A stretch of DNA of 64,000 bases from Rosistilla carotiformis (lineage in GTDB: Bacteria; Planctomycetota; Planctomycetia; Pirellulales; Pirellulaceae): contig NZ_CP036348.1 in NCBI RefSeq assembly GCF_007753095.1, positions 6,115,411 to 6,179,410 of the forward strand, given 5' to 3'. The position numbers and the translations under genes are program-made. This document shows positions 18,395 through 27,318 of the stretch, in pieces. The notes under the pieces are model-generated. The model made no database searches and had not been told where the DNA came from. It worked only from the letters and a program-made list of their open reading frames with translations. The first letter of the stretch is position 1. Each line of letters starts with the position of its first letter.

Positions 18395-19120
18395 CTATGA
18401 CTCGAGGATATCGAGTCGCTGCTTCAACTGAGCGACCTCTTCGGACAGGCGAGCGATCTCGTCACGCATCGATTGCAATTCGTCGTTCGCCGGAGCGACG
18501 GCAGCCGCAGCAGGAGCTGGCGTCGCGGGTTGCGAGGCGACAGCAACGGGCTGGGGCGGCGGCGAACTGCTGTCTCCGGTGAGCTTCTTTCTCAGGTGGG
18601 CCAGATCGGCGTCGGGGTAGAGGTTGTGCGTAAACAACTGACCGCGGCCTGGCGGCGTGAGCGCGACGATTAAGTTTTTGTCCAGCAACATCTGCAGAAC
18701 CGGTTGCAGCGCCGCAAGATCTTGAAACGGTTCCATCCGTGAAGCCCGCGTCCGCAATTCGCCGGCGGTCTGTTCGCCGCGGAGCAGCAATTCGGTCAGG
18801 ACCGCGATCTCGGGTCCTTTGACATCGAACCAATCGTAAGCGGTGTGACGATACTTGGGGACGCGGCCGCTCCCCTGGACTTCGACCGCAACCCCAACGC
18901 TTCGCAAACGATCCAGCGACAGATCGACATCGTCGTCGTTCAGCTGCATCTGCGGGGCGCGATTGCTCTTCTGATTACAACCGGCGGTCAACGAGGCGAG
19001 TGTGATCGGATAGTTATCGGGGGTCGTCTTCGCCTTTTCGATCAACACGCCCAACACACGGCGTTCGGTCGTACCAAGCGGTTTCCATTTCGGGGCGTCG
19101 GATTCTTGATCAACGTCCAT
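18395..19120 (-). CDS. yceH: YceH family (DUF480) winged-helix protein
   Basis: A 241-residue protein with two tandem winged-helix units characteristic of DUF480/YceH: LGTTERRVLGVLIEKAKTTP, then YPITLASLTAGCNQKSNR, and later PEIAVLTELLLRGEQTAGEL. A Pro/Ala-rich linker leads to a C-terminal coiled coil (about 205-241). The biochemical role of the family is not established. The ATG at 19120 is preferred to the upstream extension because AAGG precedes it and homologues begin there. Confidence 0.88.
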   Translation of the reverse strand: MDVDQESDAPKWKPLGTTERRVLGVLIEKAKTTPDNYPITLASLTAGCNQKSNRAPQMQLNDDDVDLSLDRLRSVGVAVEVQGSGRVPKYRHTAYDWFDVKGPEIAVLTELLLRGEQTAGELRTRASRMEPFQDLAALQPVLQMLLDKNLIVALTPPGRGQLFTHNLYPDADLAHLRKKLTGDSSSPPPQPVAVASQPATPAPAAAAVAPANDELQSMRDEIARLSEEVAQLKQRLDILES

Positions 19121-19188
19121 TCTCACCTTCTCATCGATGGGTTGTAGGGGTTCGTCTAGCGGGATCGAAGCCGCCAGAATATGTCGCC

Positions 19189-19350
19189 ATGGAACGTCGC
19201 GGCAAGCCCGGATCCGTTCAGAAACCCGCCCCCCAACGTCGCGTCGGCACAATCGTTGAGACCGGCACGCAATGCAAGATCGAACTATTTCACGGAACGA
19301 TCAAGGTCGAATTCGATCGCATTGCGCCCCCGCTTCCAGATGAATGCTAG
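19189..19350 (+). CDS. Small hypothetical protein (53 aa)
   Basis: An ATG at 19189 opens a 53-residue frame that reads as a plausible small basic protein: MERRGKPGSVQKPAPQRRVG, then TIVETGTQCKIELFHGTIKV, ending PPLPDEC. Its regular alternating pattern suggests a small beta-rich protein. It fills most of the gap between yceH and the TadE cluster. No family is recognised and no clear ribosome-binding site is seen, so this is a tentative call. Confidence 0.35.
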   Translation: MERRGKPGSVQKPAPQRRVGTIVETGTQCKIELFHGTIKVEFDRIAPPLPDEC

Positions 19351-19479
19351 GCTTCACCCGAACGACACAGCATTTTACAGCGGAACCGAACGGATCCCTC
19401 TCACCAGCCCCGGTATCGCTCGCGCGGTAACCCTCCGCTGGTGTTCTTCGCTTCGTAGCTATTTCCACAAGGTCATCCC

Positions 19480-19980
19480 ATGTCCAAGACAACACGTCGG
19501 AAGTCGAATTTTGTCGACCCCGAAACGCAGCTCTCGCTGCTCAAACGAATCACGTTCCATTGGTTTTCCTTTATTCTCGCCAACAGCGTGGCGTTGATGA
19601 TCTGGTTGATATTGTTCGAACAGGAACCGGGCGGATCGTGGGGTGAAACCTGCAGTTTGTTCGTCCAACGGTACGCACCATTCCTGATCATTTCGGCGGC
19701 GATGCTGCCGATCTTCTTGCGCGACACGATGCGATTGAGCAACCGATTCGCTGGTCCGATTCAACGCCTGCGTCGAGCGATGGAAGCCGTCGCCGAAGGC
19801 TCACACGTCAAACCAATCAGCTTCCGCAAAGGGGACTTCCTGCAAGATCTCGCGGCCGATTTCAACCTCGTGTTGGCCCGACATCAAAAGCAACAACCCG
19901 AAAAAGCATCTCAGGAGACGAAGACGGATCCCCAGTTCTCAGCCTCCGAAGCGGAATCTGAATCCCCCGTTCGTGTTTAA
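19480..19980 (+). CDS. Two-helix membrane protein with HAMP-like segment, first gene of Tad-like cluster
   Basis: A 166-residue inner-membrane protein: a basic N-terminus, two membrane helices (about 26-48 and 66-82), then a HAMP-like amphipathic stretch (LSNRFAGPIQRLRRAMEAVA) and a hydrophilic tail. HAMP segments normally relay signals to a kinase or cyclase domain, but none is present here. It is 15 bases upstream of the TadE-like gene, suggesting co-transcription and a role in assembly or control of the pseudopilin apparatus; that role is inferred from position only. Confidence 0.65.
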   Translation: MSKTTRRKSNFVDPETQLSLLKRITFHWFSFILANSVALMIWLILFEQEPGGSWGETCSLFVQRYAPFLIISAAMLPIFLRDTMRLSNRFAGPIQRLRRAMEAVAEGSHVKPISFRKGDFLQDLAADFNLVLARHQKQQPEKASQETKTDPQFSASEAESESPVRV

Positions 19981-19995
19981 CAAGGCACCCCGACG

Positions 19996-20412
19996 ATGAC
20001 CCAAATGACTCCCGTACGAAGAGCGCGTGCGCACGCCCGCCGCGGTACCGCCATTGTCGAATTTGCAGTCTGCCTGCCGCTGCTGGCGCTGCTGGTGTTT
20101 GGAACAATTGAAGCGGCCAGTCGGATCTTTCTGAAGCAGACGCTCAGCATTTCCGCCTATGAAGCGGCCCGTCAAGCCATCCGCGTGGGTTCGACCACCG
20201 AGAGTTCCAAAGCCAGTGGCGATGCGATCCTGGCCGCACGCAAAGTGAAAGGATCGAAGGTCACCTTCGCTCCGACAGACATCACCAACGCAAGCCGCGG
20301 CGAATTGATCAAGGTCTCGGTCTCCGCGCCGACCAAAGACAATAGTCAGGTACTTGGCAAGTTCATCGCCGACAAAACGATCACGGCAACCGTCGTGATG
20401 GTCAAAGAGTGA
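19996..20412 (+). CDS. TadE-like pseudopilin
   Basis: A 138-residue protein with the TadE signature: a basic leader, then RRGTAIVEFAVCLPLLALLV as the cleavable hydrophobic helix with the conserved Glu, followed by an extracytoplasmic domain (YEAARQAIRVG). TadE proteins are minor pseudopilins of tight-adherence type IVc pili, processed by the TadV prepilin peptidase. No tadA, tadB, tadC or peptidase gene is present in this window, so the secretion machinery must be elsewhere. Second gene of a compact four-gene cluster. Confidence 0.82.
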   Translation: MTQMTPVRRARAHARRGTAIVEFAVCLPLLALLVFGTIEAASRIFLKQTLSISAYEAARQAIRVGSTTESSKASGDAILAARKVKGSKVTFAPTDITNASRGELIKVSVSAPTKDNSQVLGKFIADKTITATVVMVKE

Positions 20413-20455
20413 ACAGCTTCGCAGCGGGTCCATTCACACAACAAGGTTTAATCGC

Positions 20456-21508
20456 ATGTTAGCACAGACAGACAGCTTGGTTCGACGGCGGCAGCTACCC
20501 GCCTCCCATCGCCGCGGTGCGATGATGGTATTTGTGGCCGTCTTGATGATTGCATTTCTGGCGACCGTCGTGTTTTCGATCGATTTAGCCCACATGCACC
20601 TGACCCGCACCCAGCTGCGTTCGGCGACCGATGCCGCAGCCAAGGCCGCCGCCCAAGAACTCTCAGCAACTCAGAGCCGCGATAGTGCGCGGCAGCAAGC
20701 CAAAGCCATTGCGGCCCAAAACCTGGTCGCCGGTCAACCCTTGGTGCTGCAGAACGCAGACATCAAATTTGGTCGCTCCGTTGCCGATCCGCAAACGGGC
20801 AAATTCGTCTTCGAAACCTCCGGCACGCCGATCAATAGCATTCAGGTGCTTGGCGATCGCTCCCGCGGCTCCGCCTCGGGTAGCGTGAAGCTGCTGTTCG
20901 GGGGCATCTTTGGCGTCGACGACTTTCAACCCGAACAAGAAGCCACAGCAACCTTTCTGGAGCGCGACGTCGTCCTGGTGGTCGACCGCAGCGGTTCGAT
21001 GGCTGGCCAGAAAGCAACCGACTTAAAAAACGCGATCAGCATCTTCGTCAACACACTCTCGGGAACACCGGTGGACGAAGTCGTGGGACTCGCCTCCTAC
21101 TCCAACACCGCCACCGCAGACGTGGCGTTGACGACGTCGCTTGGACAGATCACCACCGCGATGAATTCGATGCGGTTCTCCGGAACGACAAGCATCTCGG
21201 CGGGGATGAGCGCCGGCGGCGGAATCCTCAGCGGAGGACGCAACACCGACTTTGTCGAACGCACGATGATCGTGATGACCGACGGTATCCACAACTCGGG
21301 ACGCGACCCACAAATCGACGCGCAAATCCTTGCCAACCAAGGTGTCTTTATCCATACGATCACGTTTGGTGCCGGAGCGGACATCACGCGGATGAAAAAG
21401 ATCGCAACAACCGGCCGGGGTAAGCATTTCCATGCAGCCAACGGTGCCCAATTAATCGCGATCTATCGTGAAATCGCCCTCACACTCAGCACCCTGATCA
21501 CGAAATAG
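20456..21508 (+). CDS. TadG-like membrane protein with von Willebrand factor A domain
   Basis: A 350-residue protein. Near the N-terminus RRGAMMVFVAVLMIAFLATV is a Tad-type hydrophobic helix, followed by DLAHMHLTRTQLRSATDAAA, the conserved opening of TadG proteins. Residues about 170-345 form a vWA domain with an intact MIDAS DxSxS motif (D177, S179, S181 in DRSGSM) and IVMTDGIHN for the distal metal ligand. vWA domains mediate metal-dependent protein binding, so this is probably the adhesive or scaffold component. Flanked on both sides by TadE-like genes. Confidence 0.87.
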   Translation: MLAQTDSLVRRRQLPASHRRGAMMVFVAVLMIAFLATVVFSIDLAHMHLTRTQLRSATDAAAKAAAQELSATQSRDSARQQAKAIAAQNLVAGQPLVLQNADIKFGRSVADPQTGKFVFETSGTPINSIQVLGDRSRGSASGSVKLLFGGIFGVDDFQPEQEATATFLERDVVLVVDRSGSMAGQKATDLKNAISIFVNTLSGTPVDEVVGLASYSNTATADVALTTSLGQITTAMNSMRFSGTTSISAGMSAGGGILSGGRNTDFVERTMIVMTDGIHNSGRDPQIDAQILANQGVFIHTITFGAGADITRMKKIATTGRGKHFHAANGAQLIAIYREIALTLSTLITK

Positions 21509-21510
21509 CC

Positions 21511-21939
21511 ATGAATCGCAAACACTCCACTCGACGACCATCCATCGCTTCGCAACGCGCTCGGCAAGGAGCGGTGGCTGTCGAATTCGCGCTGACCGCG
21601 GGGATCGCGATCGCGTTCTTCTTCGCTTCGTTTGAATTCTGCCGCGTCGCGATGATCCGGCACACGGTCGACAACGCCGTCTACGAAGCCGCTCGTTCAG
21701 GGATCATTCCCGGGGCGACGAGCAACGAAGTTCGCGCCAAGGCAACCGAGATCCTGGCGACGATCGGAATCACCAACGCGAACATCAAGGTGAATCCGGT
21801 CAACATAACCAGCAACGCCCCTAACTTGACAGTCGACATCACCGTGCCGATCGAAAAGAACGCGTTTGGCGCGTCGCTGTTTTTCAAAGGCAAAAACGTC
21901 CAACGCGTGCTAACAATGTCGCGTGAAACGGCGCAGTAG
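21511..21939 (+). CDS. TadE-like pseudopilin
   Basis: A 142-residue protein with the TadE pattern RQGAVAVEFALTAGIAIAFF (conserved Glu in the helix), FEFCRVAMIRH and a small exported domain (VYEAARSGIIPGATSNEVR). It is distinct from the TadE-like protein at 19996, so the cluster encodes two non-identical minor pseudopilins. The ATG lies two bases after the vWA gene stop, consistent with one operon. Confidence 0.82.
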   Translation: MNRKHSTRRPSIASQRARQGAVAVEFALTAGIAIAFFFASFEFCRVAMIRHTVDNAVYEAARSGIIPGATSNEVRAKATEILATIGITNANIKVNPVNITSNAPNLTVDITVPIEKNAFGASLFFKGKNVQRVLTMSRETAQ

Positions 21940-22328
21940 CCGCGCCTTGCGCAGTCTCTTATCGCGCCGCGTCGGCGAGCGCCCTCCCCGTCATTCGCTG
22001 GCGCTCTCCGGTCCGCGCGACCCTCTCCAGTCCCGGGCAAGATCTTGCGTCCCCTCACCTGGGGAACCGCTGTCAAACGGCCATGTGCCCACAGCGGCTT
22101 GACGCCTCTTTCCCACCGGCCCTTCCATCGAAACAACCGGAAAATCCTATCGATCTTACCGCACGTTGCGTTTTTGCATCGTATGTTTACTTGGGCCAAC
22201 GTTCCGGCCCATTCGGTAAACTCAAGCAGTGAACCGGTCGGCAAATCATGGCGTTTGCACTTCGCAAGGTCGCCTTGGTTTTGTGCCGCTTCACGGCTCT
22301 ACGTCAACTCGTCGCTGTTATCGTGTCC
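21940..22328. other. Intergenic stretch, nothing recognised
   Basis: About 390 bp after the Tad-like cluster. The overlapping minus frame is the antisense shadow of the TadE gene. I see no strong hairpin with T-run and no clear promoter. Confidence 0.4.
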
Positions 22329-22853
22329 ATGATTCGTTCTCAAGCTTCCTACCGATTTCCACTGGTCATGCTGTTGGTTGCGACCGCATTGACCGCCACT
22401 CCGGCGACAGCCGAAAGTGCCGCGGAAATCGATTTAGGCTCCAGCATCCTGACCGAACCGCCCGCAATCGATGACCGTGAGGTCTATATCGTGACCAGCA
22501 AGCTCCGCGGCACCGTTCCCAAGGTTGGCGCGATCATGCACGCATCGATCGCGTTCTGTCCCAAAGGGGTCTCGCCGGTGGTGTACGAGAATGGTGTAGC
22601 GGTCAGCAATTGTTATGAGTGCAAGCTCTACGGCACTCAAGTGATGGAACGCGGCTTCCAACTGGAACGAAAACGAATCGGTGTCACAGCAACGAAAGTC
22701 TGCGGGATCTCTGCCGCAACCGCCGAGCGACGGATGCGGAATCACAACGCACTGAACATCCCGATCTTGAACGATTGCCGGCATCACGTGATCCAAGCGT
22801 TGGGGCTTCGCAATCGCCGCGGGCATTTGAAACGCCCGATTGCGCTAAAGTAG
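22329..22853 (+). CDS. Secreted protein of unknown function, possibly permuted papain-like
   Basis: A 174-residue protein with a signal peptide from the ATG at 22329 (ending TPATA/ES); the frame is open to 22248 but that start would bury the signal. The mature part has a His in IMHASIAFCP followed, about 100 residues later, by ILNDCRHHVIQALGL. A His before an (N)xC(x)HF-like motif is the arrangement of LRAT/PPPDE/NlpC-type permuted papain-like enzymes, so a hydrolase or acyltransferase is conceivable, but this is inferred from spacing only. Four further cysteines suggest disulfides. Confidence 0.6.
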   Translation: MIRSQASYRFPLVMLLVATALTATPATAESAAEIDLGSSILTEPPAIDDREVYIVTSKLRGTVPKVGAIMHASIAFCPKGVSPVVYENGVAVSNCYECKLYGTQVMERGFQLERKRIGVTATKVCGISAATAERRMRNHNALNIPILNDCRHHVIQALGLRNRRGHLKRPIALK

Positions 22854-22901
22854 CCTTTGCCTTCAGAGAAGCGTTCGTCGGCGCACAGCCCAGCGAATCG
22901 C

Positions 22902-23354
22902 TCAGGTGAACGCGGCTCGCATCTTCCCAGCCAGTCCCCAGAACTGATCCATGCTGGGCAACGGGTTCGCGCGATACTTCCCCGCGGCCAACTTCACCTC
23001 TTGGTCGACGTGCTTCGAGACGATCTCTTCCACCCTCTCCTGCGACAGATCGCTTTTTTCGATCTCCACGGCCAACAGCGCATCGGTCCGCTGCGATTCG
23101 ATTTGGCTGTAATTGTAACTGGGCAGGAAGATTGTCCCGTTATAGAAATCGACAGCAAAGGCGACGATACCGGGGACGACAAACAACAGCAGCCCGACGC
23201 CATCGAGCGCAACGACCTTCCAATCGATGGGACCACCACGCGGCTGACCAACGCGTTCGGGAAAGAAGATGGTTCCGCATCCAGGCAGGGCCGCCGCCGA
23301 TAGTGCCATAGACGCCTTGATGAGAAACTGACGACGATAATCAGTGATGGGCAT
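22902..23354 (-). CDS. Small lipoprotein with one membrane helix
   Basis: A 150-residue protein beginning at the ATG at 23354 with a basic start (MPITDYRRQF), a hydrophobic signal and a lipobox LPGC. The following GTIFFPERVGQPRGG and IDWKVVALDGVGLLLFVVPG (a membrane-embedded helix) then VDFYNGTIFLP form a pattern I associate with small envelope lipoproteins of unknown role. The C-terminal half is charged and helical. It converges with the upstream secreted-protein gene. Function unknown. Confidence 0.7.
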   Translation of the reverse strand: MPITDYRRQFLIKASMALSAAALPGCGTIFFPERVGQPRGGPIDWKVVALDGVGLLLFVVPGIVAFAVDFYNGTIFLPSYNYSQIESQRTDALLAVEIEKSDLSQERVEEIVSKHVDQEVKLAAGKYRANPLPSMDQFWGLAGKMRAAFT

Positions 23355-23679
23355 CGCGGGCAAAGCTCCTAAATGAATTCGAGGGAATGCTGTTAGCAAC
23401 GGTCAGGTCGTCCATCCGCTGCGACACCTCGAATAACCAAACCAGTGTTCGCGAGTCCAGGTCAAAAACGAGGGTTTGCGTCGAGGCCGCCAATGTCCGA
23501 TGCGACCAGATACAGCGGTTGTGCTGCCAACAACAACAATTGGCAAGTTCGGGGCATGATTGGGACGACCTACAAGCGATGGGCTGAGCCCACAAAATTT
23601 TCCACCACGGATCGGTGCGAACAAACGTTCGGCAGGGATGCCAACCTTGTGACTGCGCTACGTGCTGGAGCACTCTGCC
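23355..23679. other. Intergenic stretch between divergent genes, nothing recognised
   Basis: About 325 bp. Short plus and minus frames overlap each other and look non-coding. Promoters for the divergent lipoprotein and secreted-protein genes must lie here but I cannot identify them confidently. Confidence 0.35.
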
Positions 23680-24453
23680 ATGATTCAACGTCCTCCGATT
23701 TTGCTGTTGCTAGCAGGAGGCCTCGTCGGCGGGCCTTATGTCGCCACCGAAACCGAATTCGGCCAATCGCTGCAAGCCAAATTGACCCAGGTCACCGCCA
23801 GCGGAAGCGACGCTCAAAGCGGTTGGACCTCGCCATCGGCCGATGGTTTGGATTCGCACTACAGCACCGAAGCCCTCTGGGCGCGGGGCGACAAACACCC
23901 GCATCGCGATTTGGATTGGCTCAGCCACCCCAGCCAAGCGCTCGCCGGCGGCCCGTTCCAAGACTTCCGCGACATCTTGCGTTTTGATGCCACCCCCGCC
24001 TGGGTGACCGCCCAATTTTCGCGCGTCACGACCGTCCTGGCCGATCGCCAACTGGAAGGGCTCCGCGTCCCCGTCGTCACCGGGGCCAAACCGGACGACC
24101 TGGCTGGCACGATCACCTACTACTTCACCCCCCAGCATCGGCTGCAACGGATCAGCTTCAACGGTTTCACCGGCGATCCGACGCGGCTGGTTTCGCTGAT
24201 GCTGGCCCACTACCACCTATCGCCCGACCATTCGCTGGGGACCGGCGGGTATTCGTATGGCTGGAACGGCAGCCCGTCGAGCCTGATGAAAATCACGCCC
24301 ACCCCGGTGATCTATTCGGAGAGCCCCAATTCGCGGTTTACGGTTTTTCTGGAACTGAACCAGCCGAACGGGCCTTACGGGCTCAGCCACGCCGCGAGCG
24401 ACATTCTCTCGGTATCGCGGACCGGCCAGTCGCCGCAACGAACTTCTTACTAG
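23680..24453 (+). CDS. Exported protein of unknown function (DUF6690-like)
   Basis: A 257-residue protein with a short N-terminal hydrophobic segment (PPILLLLAGGLVGG) acting as anchor or signal. The conserved-looking core contains DFRDILRFDATPAWV, LEGLRVPVVTG, DDLAGTITYYF and RISFNGFTGDPTRLV, which I associate with a planctomycete-restricted family (DUF6690); I cannot check this. No catalytic motif is evident. The ATG at 23680 is preferred to the one six codons upstream because it gives a more typical signal. Confidence 0.65.
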   Translation: MIQRPPILLLLAGGLVGGPYVATETEFGQSLQAKLTQVTASGSDAQSGWTSPSADGLDSHYSTEALWARGDKHPHRDLDWLSHPSQALAGGPFQDFRDILRFDATPAWVTAQFSRVTTVLADRQLEGLRVPVVTGAKPDDLAGTITYYFTPQHRLQRISFNGFTGDPTRLVSLMLAHYHLSPDHSLGTGGYSYGWNGSPSSLMKITPTPVIYSESPNSRFTVFLELNQPNGPYGLSHAASDILSVSRTGQSPQRTSY

Positions 24454-24745
24454 AATGAAGTAGATGTCGGCGCAGCGGCTCGGTGAGTCAGGCAATCAGC
24501 CGCCGCCGAGCCCCCGATTGGCAGTTTGCTGCCGCCCCCGCTGCGAGTCTAGCTAATCGAGGCACGAGCCCTCCCGTCGCGAATAAGCGATCTAATCGGT
24601 AGCGGGGGGTTAGGTGATTTAGCGACCTTTACGGGGTAAATCTGGTATTCTTGGAATTGTTGAATAAGATGACAGCAGTTCACACCCCTTATTAACTTCC
24701 GGCACGCATGCTCTCGTCCCTGGCCGGAGCGTATGGAGTTTCGAA

Positions 24746-26236
24746 ATGGCAGCTCGCGACGATTCCGTCATTCGCGGCAGTTTGATTACCTGCATTATTG
24801 TTTTGGTCCTGTCGCTGGTCGGCAATTTCTTCATGTGGCAATGGGGCGATGCGGCTTCGCAAGAAAAGACCAAAGCAGCCGCTTCGTTGCAAAACGCGCA
24901 GAATCAAGTGCGGACCCAGGACAGCAAGATCCAGGTAATGGAGCGAATGCTGGGTGTAGGGCAGATGACCGATGCCGAGTTTGCTCAGATGCTGACCAGT
25001 GCCGGCGGCGACGACAAAATGAATTTGATCGAACAACAGTTCGCCCAAGATATGTCGTTGATGAACGAAGACGGCAAGAAGAACTATCACGAATTGCCTT
25101 CGTTCCTGATGCGGACGATTCGCGACAAATCAGCGCTGTTGGCTGCGGCGGAACAGCAGATCGCGCGATTGGGCAAAGAGAAAGACGCGATCCTGGAACG
25201 CGAAACCGCGCGAGCCGACAAAGCGGAAAAAGACAAGGATGACCTGAACACGCAACTGCAAAAAACGATGGCCGATCTGGCCAAGGCGCGCGAAGATCAC
25301 AACCTGAAACAACAGCAGATGCAGGACTTGTTGACCAAATCGCAACAACAGATCACCGCCGTCACCACCTCCGCCGCCCGTGAGAAGACGCAATTGGTTA
25401 AACAGTCGACCCAATTGCAGACCACGATCGACGATCAAAAGAACACCATCGAAACGTTGCGTAACGACGAATTCGAAACACCTCAAGGCCGCGTCGTTCA
25501 CGTAATGCCCGGCGGCAACGTCGTGTTCATCAATCTCGGCAGCGCCGATGGCTTGATCACCGGTGTGACCTTTGGCGTGATCGATCAAGACGAAGTCCGT
25601 GTCACCAACGTTGAACCCAAAGGGAACCTGGAAGTCACCGCGATTCTTGGCTCCCATCTGGCCCAGGCACGCGTGGTGTACAACAAAGAGCTTCGCAATC
25701 CGGTCATCGAAGATGATAAGATCTACACGCCCTTCTGGGCTCCAGGTCGCCGAGTCGAAATCGCACTGGCTGGGTTGATGGATCTCGACGGCGATGGAAC
25801 CGACGATTCCGATCGGATCAAAGCGATGGTCAAATCGGTCGGCGCCACGGTCAGCGCTCAAGTTGACGCCCGAGGTATCGAAACGGGTGAACTCACCTTC
25901 GACACACGCTTCCTGGTTTTGGGTACCAACCCAGAATTTGGTGAAGGGGATGCCGACGCGGACGCGGGCAACGCTTCGGTTTTGGCAGCCGTCGGCAAGC
26001 TGAAGGCACGGGCCAAGCAACTGGGTATCACGACGATCTCGCTGAACAAATTGCTCGGTTATCTCCGCAGCTTGGATCAAGATCTTGTGATCCCATTGGG
26101 GACCGCTTCGCGGGCCGAAGACTTCCCGCCAACAATGACCGAAGGGTTGGGAAAACGCAGCCCAGGGAAAGTCTCGGAACTGTTTGACCGCAAGACTCCC
26201 GATCGCCAATCGGCTCCCAAAGTCGGCGGCAATTAA
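24746..26236 (+). CDS. Membrane-anchored coiled-coil protein, unknown function
   Basis: A 496-residue protein with one N-terminal membrane helix (about 11-32), then a long coiled coil (about 35-240, rich in Gln/Lys/Ala/Glu heptads) and a globular C-terminal domain starting near GRVVHVMPGGNVVFINLGSA. That domain contains a calcium-loop-like DLDGDGTDDSD and an acidic DADADAG stretch. The layout (anchor, periplasmic coiled coil, small beta domain) resembles MreC-like or envelope-spacer proteins, but no family is assigned. A GGAG site seven bases before the ATG supports the start. It converges with the rbs operon. Confidence 0.7.
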   Translation: MAARDDSVIRGSLITCIIVLVLSLVGNFFMWQWGDAASQEKTKAAASLQNAQNQVRTQDSKIQVMERMLGVGQMTDAEFAQMLTSAGGDDKMNLIEQQFAQDMSLMNEDGKKNYHELPSFLMRTIRDKSALLAAAEQQIARLGKEKDAILERETARADKAEKDKDDLNTQLQKTMADLAKAREDHNLKQQQMQDLLTKSQQQITAVTTSAAREKTQLVKQSTQLQTTIDDQKNTIETLRNDEFETPQGRVVHVMPGGNVVFINLGSADGLITGVTFGVIDQDEVRVTNVEPKGNLEVTAILGSHLAQARVVYNKELRNPVIEDDKIYTPFWAPGRRVEIALAGLMDLDGDGTDDSDRIKAMVKSVGATVSAQVDARGIETGELTFDTRFLVLGTNPEFGEGDADADAGNASVLAAVGKLKARAKQLGITTISLNKLLGYLRSLDQDLVIPLGTASRAEDFPPTMTEGLGKRSPGKVSELFDRKTPDRQSAPKVGGN

Positions 26237-26279
26237 ACCACTCGTGGCACCGCGGTCACACCGCCGCCACAAGTCTTCC

Positions 26280-26304
26280 GATCGCGACCGCTTCGGTCGC
26301 GATC
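26280..26304. terminator. Perfect hairpin between convergent genes
   Basis: GATCGCGACCG (26280-26290), loop CTT, CGGTCGCGATC (26294-26304): an 11-bp perfect stem in the short gap between the coiled-coil gene and rbsC, overlapping the last bases of rbsC. Probably a bidirectional terminator, though without a T-run. Confidence 0.5.
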
Positions 26305-27301
26305 ACTCCGCCTGTTGAGCCAGTTCGGCTTGCAGGCGTGCTCGCCGCGCGGCGGCGAAGCGTTTGACATATTCGTCGGCGATCACTCCGCCGAGAATCA
26401 CGATCCCAATCACCGCAAATTCGATGTTGGTGGGGATCGCATCGATCAACGTGATCGAATTCTTCAGCACCTGCATCACCGCGGCTCCGATCACAACACC
26501 GATGATCGTCCCCTCGCCGCCACGCAAGCTGCAGCCCCCCAAGACCGCCGCGGCGATCGCGTAGAGTTCGTAGAAGTTGCCAAAGTCAACAGGCTGGGCA
26601 CTGCCGACATCCAGCACAAACAGCATCCCGCCCAGCCCGCTCAACAGCGCACAGATCATGTAGGCCAGGATGATCATCCGATCGGTGTTGATCCCGCTGT
26701 ACCGAGCCGCGGTTTCGTTGCGGCCCAACGCCAACATGTAACGCCCGTAGATCGTGTAGTTCAAAAACAGGATCGCCAGCACCGCCACAACGGCCAGAAT
26801 CAGACAGGGATAAGGGATGCCAAAGTCGGTCCCGGGCAACGGCATCTGCCCCTGAGCCAGAGCTCGCAGCGATTGGTATCCGCTCTTGAAACCCTGCGTC
26901 TGATCTTGCACGATCCCGCGCGTGATCCCGCGATAGACCAACAGCCCGCACAGCGTGACCACAAACGGTTGCAAGCGGACCTTGGTGATCAGCAGGCCAT
27001 GGCTGAGTCCAACCGCCAGCGAGATCCCCAACGAGATCAGTAAGGCCAGCGGCACCGAGAACTCTTGCTGGACCAACATCCAGGGCAACAGACAGCCGAT
27101 CATGCAGACGACCGATCCGATCGAGAGATCGATCCCACCGGTGATGATCACAAACGCCGCCCCCACCGAAATGATCCCAAACAGCGCGCTGCGGCGGATC
27201 AAATTCTCGATGTTAAACTGCGTCAAAAAGCGATCGCTCATCAGCGCCGTGACGACGCAGATGAAGACCAACAGACCCAAGATGCCAAGTATTTTTTTCA
27301 T
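26303..27301 (-). CDS. rbsC: Ribose-type sugar ABC transporter permease
   Basis: A 332-residue inner-membrane permease of the RbsC/BPD_transp_2 family with eight to ten membrane helices. Typical segments are IIRRSALFGIISVGAAFVII-like helix 2 followed by TGGIDLSIGSV (the signature of this family), VTLCGLLVYRGITRG, and GGCSLRGGEGTIIGVVIGA near the C-terminus (EAA-like contact to the ATPase). It ends with a basic cytoplasmic tail. Third gene of an rbsB-rbsA-rbsC operon on the minus strand, 17 bases after rbsA. The transported sugar is unproven. Confidence 0.92.
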   Translation of the reverse strand: MKKILGILGLLVFICVVTALMSDRFLTQFNIENLIRRSALFGIISVGAAFVIITGGIDLSIGSVVCMIGCLLPWMLVQQEFSVPLALLISLGISLAVGLSHGLLITKVRLQPFVVTLCGLLVYRGITRGIVQDQTQGFKSGYQSLRALAQGQMPLPGTDFGIPYPCLILAVVAVLAILFLNYTIYGRYMLALGRNETAARYSGINTDRMIILAYMICALLSGLGGMLFVLDVGSAQPVDFGNFYELYAIAAAVLGGCSLRGGEGTIIGVVIGAAVMQVLKNSITLIDAIPTNIEFAVIGIVILGGVIADEYVKRFAAARRARLQAELAQQAE

Positions 27302-27318
27302 GTTATCGAATCGTTCGT

